Shown here: piece after piece, positions 30,397 to 35,647 of the stretch
Layout of the letters: every line of letters starts with the position of its first letter
Position numbering within the stretch: the stretch's first letter is position 1
NCBI GenBank assembly: GCA_900552475.1
Contig: USAC01000011.1
Span: 1 to 35,647 of the forward strand
Origin: an uncultured Eubacteriales bacterium
Lineage (GTDB): Bacteria; Bacillota; Clostridia; Oscillospirales; Oscillospiraceae
DNA length: 35,647 bases
Reading direction: 5' to 3'
Notes under the pieces: generated by a model
Told to the model about the DNA's origin: nothing
What the model saw: only the letters and a program-made list of their open reading frames with translations
Databases searched by the model: none
Position numbers and translations under genes: made by a program

Positions 30397-31767
30397 TCAC
30401 CAGATCCGCGCGTCGAGGACGTACTTCTTATAACTGCGGTGGAAATACAGGAACTCCGCGACGCCCGTGATGGCCCAGGAGAAGATATACAGCAGATACA
30501 GCGAGGGAATCGTATGGAAATAGGCAAACACCGTGTAGATCCACGCCACGCGGAACACGCACGAGCCGAGAATGACGATCACCGTCGGCACGATGCTGCG
30601 CCCGATACCGCGCGAGGCGGCGATGCTGCCGTCCATCAGCGCGCAGACGCCGTAGGAAAAGCCCATGATGCGCAGGCGCTGCATGCCCGCGTCGATGACC
30701 TCCGGCTCGTTGGCGAAGATCGAGAGAAACTGCCGCCCGAAGAGCAGGAGCAGCACGCCCGCGCCAGCGCCGACAAGAAACGCATAGAACACGCTGATCC
30801 AGTAGCTCTTTTTCATGCGGTCGATCTTGCCCGCGCCCCAGTTGCGGCTGATGAAGCTGGCGCAGGCCGTGTAGAACGCGGACATCATGTTGAAGAGAAG
30901 CGTGTCGGCGTTCGCGGCGGCGGAGTTTCCGGAGACCATCACCGCATCGAACGAGTTGACGCCGACCTGCACGAACAGGTTCGCCACGGCAAAGATGGCG
31001 TTCTGCAGGCCGGAGGGAATGCCGATCATCAGCACGCGGCGGCACTCCGCCCTGTGAAACCGGAGCTTCGAGAGCTGCAGGCGGCACGCGTCCGGGCGGC
31101 GCAGCAGATGCAGCACGATCAGCAGCGCCGACAGGCACTGCGCGATGGCGCTCGCGATGGCGACGCCCGTCGCCGCGAGATTGCAGACGATGACGAAGAA
31201 GAGGTTCAGCGCCACGTTCACCGCACCCGCGACGGACAGGTAGATGAGCGGACGCTTCGTGTCACCGCTCGCGCTGAGGACGCCGTTGCCGAAGTTGTAG
31301 ATCGCCATGGCGGGCAGACCCAGCGCATAGATGCGCAGATAGCTGACGGCGCTGTCGATGAGCTCGTCCTTCGTGTGGAGCATGCGGAGCATCGGCCCGG
31401 CCAGCCCCGCGCAGACGAGACAGACCAGCAGCCCCGCGCAGGCGCAGATGAGAAACGACGTGTGCAGCGTCCGCTCGAGCTGTTCATCGTCGCCGAGACC
31501 GAGACTGCGAGCGATGGCGACGTTCACGCCCGCGCCCATGCCGATCAGCAGTCCCGTGAAGAGCGAGACGAGCAACGTCGTCGAGCCGACGGCACCGAGG
31601 GCGACATACCCCGCGAATTTACCCGCGATGGCGACGTCGCTGAGGTTGAAAAGCACCTCCAGCACCTGTGTCAGCATCAGCGGCAGGCTGAAAAGAAGAA
31701 TATTTCGCCAGAGGAACCCGGTTGTCATTTCGATGGAACGCGGCTGGGACGGCTTGTTTCTGCGCAT
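30397..31767 (-). CDS. MATE family multidrug/metabolite exporter
   Basis: This is a cation-antiporter of 456 residues with 12 membrane helices in two related halves. Typical motifs: LFSLPLMLTQVLEVLFNLSD near the start, GAGVNVAIARSLG in helix 3, YNFGNGVLSASGDTKRPL and, in the second half, GIPSGLQNAIFAVANLFVQ, FISRNWGAGKIDRMKKSYW and a C-terminal ASRGIGRSIVPT. ATG 31767 has AAGGAG eight bases upstream. It has its own promoter and terminator. The substrate cannot be predicted. Confidence 0.94.
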   Translation of the reverse strand: MRRNKPSQPRSIEMTTGFLWRNILLFSLPLMLTQVLEVLFNLSDVAIAGKFAGYVALGAVGSTTLLVSLFTGLLIGMGAGVNVAIARSLGLGDDEQLERTLHTSFLICACAGLLVCLVCAGLAGPMLRMLHTKDELIDSAVSYLRIYALGLPAMAIYNFGNGVLSASGDTKRPLIYLSVAGAVNVALNLFFVIVCNLAATGVAIASAIAQCLSALLIVLHLLRRPDACRLQLSKLRFHRAECRRVLMIGIPSGLQNAIFAVANLFVQVGVNSFDAVMVSGNSAAANADTLLFNMMSAFYTACASFISRNWGAGKIDRMKKSYWISVFYAFLVGAGAGVLLLLFGRQFLSIFANEPEVIDAGMQRLRIMGFSYGVCALMDGSIAASRGIGRSIVPTVIVILGSCVFRVAWIYTVFAYFHTIPSLYLLYIFSWAITGVAEFLYFHRSYKKYVLDARIW

Positions 31768-31823
31768 GATGGATTCTCCTTTTCATAGTTTTCTGATCGC
31801 AGCATTTCCAGCTGCAGTAGCAC

Positions 31824-31852
31824 AGTATATCACGGACATATCGACAAAACAA
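31824..31852 (-). promoter_or_regulatory. Promoter of the MATE gene
   Basis: TTGTTT (31852-31847), 17 bases and TATACT (31829-31824). The -35 coincides with the T-rich tail of the nitrilase terminator. Confidence 0.6.
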
Positions 31853-31891
31853 CCCCTCTTTCTGTCATATTTTCTTATGGCGAAAGAGGGG
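31847..31891 (-). terminator. Terminator of the merR-nitrilase operon
   Basis: CCCCTCTTTC and GAAAGAGGGG (31853-31862 with 31882-31891) form a 10-bp stem, followed on the minus strand by TTGTTTTG. It lies 20 bases past the nitrilase stop. Confidence 0.75.
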
Positions 31892-31911
31892 CGTATTATG
31901 CACTTTGATGC

Positions 31912-32709
31912 TCAGCGGTAGAGCGCCGTCCGGCGCAGCGAGGTATAGGGCCGCGCGGCGCGGATGCGGGCGGGGGCGGCCATGTCCACCTCGGCGAAAA
32001 GCAGCTCCTCGCCCGGCCCGGCCTTGGCGATCACATCGCCGTTCGCATCCGTCACGATCGAGCCGCCCGCGAAGTCCATCCCGCCCTCGAGCCCCGTGCG
32101 GTTGCACATGGCGACGGCGACGCTGCTCTGGAAGGCCTGCACGCGGATCTCCCAGTCGAACAGCTCCAGCGGCTCGGCCATCGTGTTGGCCGTGGGAATG
32201 AGGATGAGGGCGGCGCCCATGAGCGCCTCGGTGCGGATGCTCTCGGGATAGTGCCGGTCGAAGCAGACAACCACGCCGATGCACCCGTGGGGCGTGTCGA
32301 ACACGAGAAAGCCGTCGTCCGACGGGGTGTAGTAGTCCTGTTCGTAAAACTGCGGCGCCTGCGCGATGTGTACCATCTTCTGTCGCCCAATCAGCGCCCC
32401 GTCCGCGCCGATGAGGATCGTCGTGTCAAAGCAGCCGCCCGCCTCGCGCAGATAGAAGTTCGGCGCGGCCATGATGCCCTCGGCGCGGCAGGCGTCCTGA
32501 AATTGCCGGACGATGGGGCTTTCCAATGTGAGGAGCTTGTCCGCGGCGTCGCGCCCTTCGTACTGCGGGAAGAACAGGTGCAGCTGCAGCTCGGGGTAGA
32601 CGATCAGGTCGGCTCCCGCGGCCGCGGCGCGGTGCAGGGCGTCGAGCCCGCGCTCCAGATTGGTTTGTTCGTCCGCGCTCATGCGCATCTGGCAGAGGGC
32701 GAGTTTCAT
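31912..32709 (-). CDS. Carbon-nitrogen hydrolase (nitrilase superfamily)
   Basis: This is a cytosolic amidase-type enzyme of 265 residues. The Glu-Lys-Cys triad is Glu40 (LIVYPELQLH), Lys111 (GRQKMVHIAQ) and Cys149 (IGVVVCFDRHYPES). The YPESIR segment and YTPSDDGFLVFDTP resemble N-carbamoylputrescine amidase-like members, but the substrate is unproven. AAGGAGG lies eight bases before ATG 32709. The start overlaps the TfoX gene stop by four bases (ATGA), so the two are translated together, behind merR. Confidence 0.93.
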   Translation of the reverse strand: MKLALCQMRMSADEQTNLERGLDALHRAAAAGADLIVYPELQLHLFFPQYEGRDAADKLLTLESPIVRQFQDACRAEGIMAAPNFYLREAGGCFDTTILIGADGALIGRQKMVHIAQAPQFYEQDYYTPSDDGFLVFDTPHGCIGVVVCFDRHYPESIRTEALMGAALILIPTANTMAEPLELFDWEIRVQAFQSSVAVAMCNRTGLEGGMDFAGGSIVTDANGDVIAKAGPGEELLFAEVDMAAPARIRAARPYTSLRRTALYR

Positions 32710-33038
32710 GGCAGTACCTCCTTTTTGCGGCTGCGCTTTTTCGGCAGCGGTGTGACCGGCAGGAGCGCGGCGATGGCTGCGCGCGTCAGCTCCGCGTCGT
32801 CGATGTCGAGGATCCAGTGCTCCCTGGCTCCGCCGTATGGGACGCCGCGCTGTGCGCCCTGCATGAGCGGCTCCACTGCCGGCAGGCACTTGATGAACAC
32901 CGTGTTGTCGCACACGAGCAGGATGGGCCGGTCGTCGGCGTAGACCATCCAGTCGCCGAACATTTTCCTTGCGCGCAGCGTCCACGGGCCGTTCGCCTGC
33001 GCGCGGACATAGTCGAGATATTCCTGTGAGCTTGCCAC
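32706..33038 (-). CDS. TfoX N-terminal domain protein
   Basis: This is a small cytosolic protein of 110 residues with the domain found at the N-terminus of TfoX/Sxy competence regulators. ARKMFGDWMVYADDRPILLV and DNTVFIKCLPA match the family pattern. The C-terminal TfoX domain is absent, as in most Firmicute versions, whose role is not established. GTG 33038 with AAAAGGAGG upstream is the start. It lies 59 bases after merR and is coupled to the nitrilase gene. Confidence 0.88.
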   Translation of the reverse strand: MASSQEYLDYVRAQANGPWTLRARKMFGDWMVYADDRPILLVCDNTVFIKCLPAVEPLMQGAQRGVPYGGAREHWILDIDDAELTRAAIAALLPVTPLPKKRSRKKEVLP

Positions 33039-33097
33039 CGTCTTCGCCTCCTTTTGCCGCTATTGTACCCTGTCCGCGCGCCCGGCGCAAGCGTTTT

Positions 33098-33928
33098 TTA
33101 AGCCTGCGGCGCGACGGGGAGACTGATCTCCGTGACAAATTTCTCCGTGTCGTCCGTGATCCCGTAGTCGATGAGGGTGATCTCGCGCGAAAAGCCCGTC
33201 ACGGTCAGCCCGCGCTGTCGCGCGCAGGCCATCAGGCAGCGGTACTGCGCGGGGGCCTCCGGATGGCTCCCGCGGAAGCGCACGCACAGGCAGTCCGTCT
33301 CCGGCAGATCCGTGACCGGGCCGGTGAACTCGTCCTCCTCGTCAAGCACGAGGAAAATCCCGTCGTACTGGTCGTATGCCCCGGCGTAGAGATTCTCCGG
33401 CGTGATGCCGAGCCCGACCTTGCCGAGAAAGACGACGGCGTCCTTCTGCGTCTCTTCGAGACGGCGGATCGGCGGCTCCATGTCGAGCGAGCTGCGGATT
33501 TTCAGCGAGCTCTGGATCCAGCACAGGCGGCAGGCCGGTGCGCGCGTGAGGGTGATCTCGTCGAGCCGCGCGTGCTGCGCGGACTCGAGCTGGCGCAGGC
33601 GGTTGTCGATGCGGCGCTCAACGCGCTGCAGCGCCTGCTGGCGCTCGATGACGGCCTGCTTCTGCTGGCGGAGTTTTTCTTCGATGCGGTCGACGTCCTT
33701 GTTTTTCAGAAAGTCGGCGATCTCCGGCAGCGGCAGGTCGAGCGCGCGCAGATACCGGATGGAGCTGAGCACCTCGAACTGGCGCGCGCTGTAGTAGCGG
33801 TAGCCGCTCTCGGGCGAGACGTATTCCGGCTTGAGCAGGCCGATATCCTCATAGTGGCGCAGACTGCTCACGCTCAGGTGAAAGAGCTTGGCAACCGTGC
33901 CGATCTGAAACAGTTCGGGCTTATCCAT
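33098..33928 (-). CDS. MerR-family regulator with GyrI-like effector domain
   Basis: This is a transcription activator of the BmrR/TipA type with 276 residues. It has an N-terminal winged helix (LFQIGTVAKLFHLSVSSLRH, YSARQFEVLSSIRYL), a dimerising coiled coil (about 80-115) and a C-terminal GyrI-like ligand domain (about 150-276), which in relatives binds drugs or other small molecules. The start is ATG 33928, because GGAGG ends exactly at ATG 33937, leaving no spacing, but lies nine bases before 33928. It heads the operon with tfoX-like and nitrilase genes and is divergent from hcp. Confidence 0.93.
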   Translation of the reverse strand: MDKPELFQIGTVAKLFHLSVSSLRHYEDIGLLKPEYVSPESGYRYYSARQFEVLSSIRYLRALDLPLPEIADFLKNKDVDRIEEKLRQQKQAVIERQQALQRVERRIDNRLRQLESAQHARLDEITLTRAPACRLCWIQSSLKIRSSLDMEPPIRRLEETQKDAVVFLGKVGLGITPENLYAGAYDQYDGIFLVLDEEDEFTGPVTDLPETDCLCVRFRGSHPEAPAQYRCLMACARQRGLTVTGFSREITLIDYGITDDTEKFVTEISLPVAPQA

Positions 33929-33964
33929 AGGGCGCATCCTCCGACGGGCAGATTTTTCTCCTCT

Positions 33965-33995
33965 ATTATAAACTCTGCAACCGCTATAGCGTCAA
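33965..33995 (-). promoter_or_regulatory. MerR-type promoter with 19-base spacer
   Basis: TTGACG (33995-33990) and TATAAT (33970-33965) are separated by 19 bases. That over-long spacer is the mark of promoters that MerR proteins activate by DNA distortion. The palindrome CGCTATAGCG lies at its upstream edge. Autoregulation of the merR operon is likely. Confidence 0.75.
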
Positions 33996-34071
33996 GCCAT
34001 TCATGAAAAAATCCGTATGGCGCGCCGCGCGGCGGGGCATACTGGAAGCAGGAAAAAGGAGGGTTTTACCG

Positions 34072-35647
34072 ATGCCGGATATGTTTTGTTTTCAGTGCCA
34101 GCAGACGGCCGGCGGCACGGGCTGCGTGCGGACGGGCGTATGCGGAAAGCAGCCGCACACGGCGCAGCTGCAGGATGCGCTCATCTGCGAGCTGATCCGT
34201 CTGGCGCAGGCCGCGCAGGCGGCGTCACGCCGCACGGAGGAGAGCGACCGTCTGCTGATCGACGGGCTGTTCACCACGCTCACGAACGTCAACTTCGACG
34301 ACCGCGCCATCCACGCCTTCACGCAGCGCGCCGCGGCGGAGCGCCGCGCCCTCGGAGGGGCGGACGCGCCGGACTTCCCGCTCTGGAAGGGGGAGACGGA
34401 CATCGTTTCCCTGCGTTCGACGCTTCTGTTCGGGCTGAAGGGCATGGCGGCCTACGCGCACCACGCTCTGCGGCTCGGCAAGCGGGACGAGAGCGTCACG
34501 GCGTGGTTTTATAAGGGCCTGTGCGCCGTGGCGGAGGAGCACACGGTGGAGGAGTGGCTCGCGCTTATCATGGAGTTCGGCAGCGTGAACCTGCAGTGCA
34601 TGGCGCTTCTCGACCGCGCGAACACCGGGCGTTTCGGCGACCCGGTTCCCACGCGCGTCCGCACGGACATCCAGGCCGGGCCGTTCATCGTCGTCTCGGG
34701 ACACGACCTGCTCGATCTGGAGCAGCTGCTCGAGCAGACGCAGGGGACAGGCGTGCGCGTCTACACGCACTGCGAGATGCTCCCGGCGCACGGCTATCCG
34801 GGGCTGCACAAGTATGCGCACCTCGCCGGGAACTTCGGCACCGCGTGGCAGAGCCAGCAGCGGGAGTTCGAGGACATCCCCGCGCCCGTGCTCATGACGA
34901 CGAACTGTCTCATGCCGCCGCGCGAGAGCTACCGCGACCGCGTCTGGACGACCTCGGTTGTCGGCTATGACGGCCTGCGGCACATCGAGGCAGACGCGCT
35001 GGGGCGCAAGGACTTTTCACCCCTCATCCGGCAGGCGCAGCAGCTCGGCGGCTATGAGCACGACCGCAGCATGAGCGGCATCAACGGCGGGCACATGCTG
35101 ACGACCGGCTTTGCCCGCGCGGCGGTGCTCGCGCACGCGGACGAGGTGATCGACGCCGTGAAGCGCGGGCAGATCCGGCGGATCCTGCTCGTCGGCGGCT
35201 GCGACGGCGCGCACCCGGGGCGGAATTACTACACGGAGCTGGTCAAAAAAGCGCCGATGGACACGCTCATTCTCACGCTCGCCTGCGGCAAGTTCCGCTT
35301 CAACGACCTCGACCTCGGCGAGGTGGGCGGCCTGCCGCGGATTCTCGACATGGGTCAGTGCAACGACGCGTACAGCGCCGTGCAGGTGGCGCTCGCGCTG
35401 GCGGACGCGTTCGGCTGCGGGGTGAACGACCTGCCGCTGACGCTCGTGCTGTCGTGGTATGAGCAGAAGGCGGTGTGCATCCTGCTGACGCTGCTCTCGC
35501 TCGGGATCAAAAACATGTACCTCGGGCCGACGATGCCGGCGTTTTTATCCGAGTCGGTCGTGAAGATCCTCGTGGAGACGGTAGTTCTTTTGTCCCACAA
35601 AAAAGCCGACAGTTATATCCACATTGATGTGGAGTTTGGAGAGGGCG
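34072..35647 (+). CDS. hcp: Hydroxylamine reductase / hybrid-cluster protein, C-terminus divergent
   Basis: This anaerobic iron-sulfur-oxygen cluster enzyme acts on nitric oxide or hydroxylamine. The N-terminal cysteine set MFCFQCQQTAGGTGCVRTGV-C (Cys6, 9, 18, 24) binds the first Fe-S cluster. Hybrid-cluster ligand segments include GGCDGAHPGRNYY, LACGKFRFND and DMGQCNDAYSA. Start ATG 34072 has AAGGAGG nine bases upstream. After about 503 family-like residues (to PAFLSESVVKILVE near 35580) the sequence becomes AT-richer and the translation stops resembling Hcp, which should continue about 25 residues more. No stop occurs before the window ends. It is divergent from merR. Confidence 0.92.
   Translation, partial: MPDMFCFQCQQTAGGTGCVRTGVCGKQPHTAQLQDALICELIRLAQAAQAASRRTEESDRLLIDGLFTTLTNVNFDDRAIHAFTQRAAAERRALGGADAPDFPLWKGETDIVSLRSTLLFGLKGMAAYAHHALRLGKRDESVTAWFYKGLCAVAEEHTVEEWLALIMEFGSVNLQCMALLDRANTGRFGDPVPTRVRTDIQAGPFIVVSGHDLLDLEQLLEQTQGTGVRVYTHCEMLPAHGYPGLHKYAHLAGNFGTAWQSQQREFEDIPAPVLMTTNCLMPPRESYRDRVWTTSVVGYDGLRHIEADALGRKDFSPLIRQAQQLGGYEHDRSMSGINGGHMLTTGFARAAVLAHADEVIDAVKRGQIRRILLVGGCDGAHPGRNYYTELVKKAPMDTLILTLACGKFRFNDLDLGEVGGLPRILDMGQCNDAYSAVQVALALADAFGCGVNDLPLTLVLSWYEQKAVCILLTLLSLGIKNMYLGPTMPAFLSESVVKILVETVVLLSHKKADSYIHIDVEFGEG

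Noticed and set aside
33098..33937. Earlier ATG at 33937 for the MerR regulator
   Set aside because: GGAGG abuts this codon with no spacing, while ATG 33928 has a nine-base spacing and a typical MerR N-terminus.

Overview
The window is a GC-rich stretch of a bacterial chromosome, most likely from a spore-forming anaerobic Firmicute of the class Clostridia (Oscillospiraceae-like). The grounds are strong AGGAGG ribosome binding sites almost everywhere, Spo0A and SpoIIP, an oxygen-sensitive hybrid-cluster protein, BioY/BirA biotin scavenging, and gene families typical of gut Clostridia. The species assignment is inference. No rRNA, tRNA or CRISPR array was seen.

Layout. 1-5205 (minus): F-type ATP synthase operon atpB-E-F-[delta/alpha fusion]-G-D, with atpD running off the left edge and a consensus promoter at 5177-5205. 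5324-7643 (minus): htpG and a small membrane protein. 7758-9228 (minus): guanine deaminase behind a clear guanine riboswitch. 9277-12887: spoIIP, a CoA-type Nudix hydrolase, spo0A (with Glu in place of the phosphoacceptor Asp) and a TepA/ClpP-like protease. 13475-15506: HAD phosphatase, cupin and a RelQ-type alarmone synthetase. 15585-18068 (minus): three-gene operon of DegV, a CrtO-like acyltransferase and an MGDG-synthase-like glycosyltransferase. 18175-19987: a two-component system. 20032-20720: hairpin repeats and an internally deleted IS3-family remnant. 20719-22602 (minus): birA and a split chromate transporter, divergent from bioY. 23314-24886: uracil permease behind a short leader ORF and attenuator-like terminator. 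25286-27264 (minus): pepD and a GNAT acetyltransferase. 27391-29810: a parvulin foldase and tcdA. 30397-33995 (minus): MATE exporter, then a merR-tfoX-nitrilase operon with a 19-bp-spacer promoter. 34072-end: hcp, whose C-terminus departs from the family near 35580.

The gaps hold a family of non-coding, palindromic, MITE-like repeats (12941-13344, 14731-14771, 25160-25231, 29876-30318). The observations most worth following are the delta-alpha ATP synthase fusion lacking the delta N-terminal domain, the guanine riboswitch whose terminator geometry suggests an ON switch for guanine catabolism, the Asp-to-Glu Spo0A, the pyrBI-like leader before uraA, and the candidate glycolipid-acylation operon.
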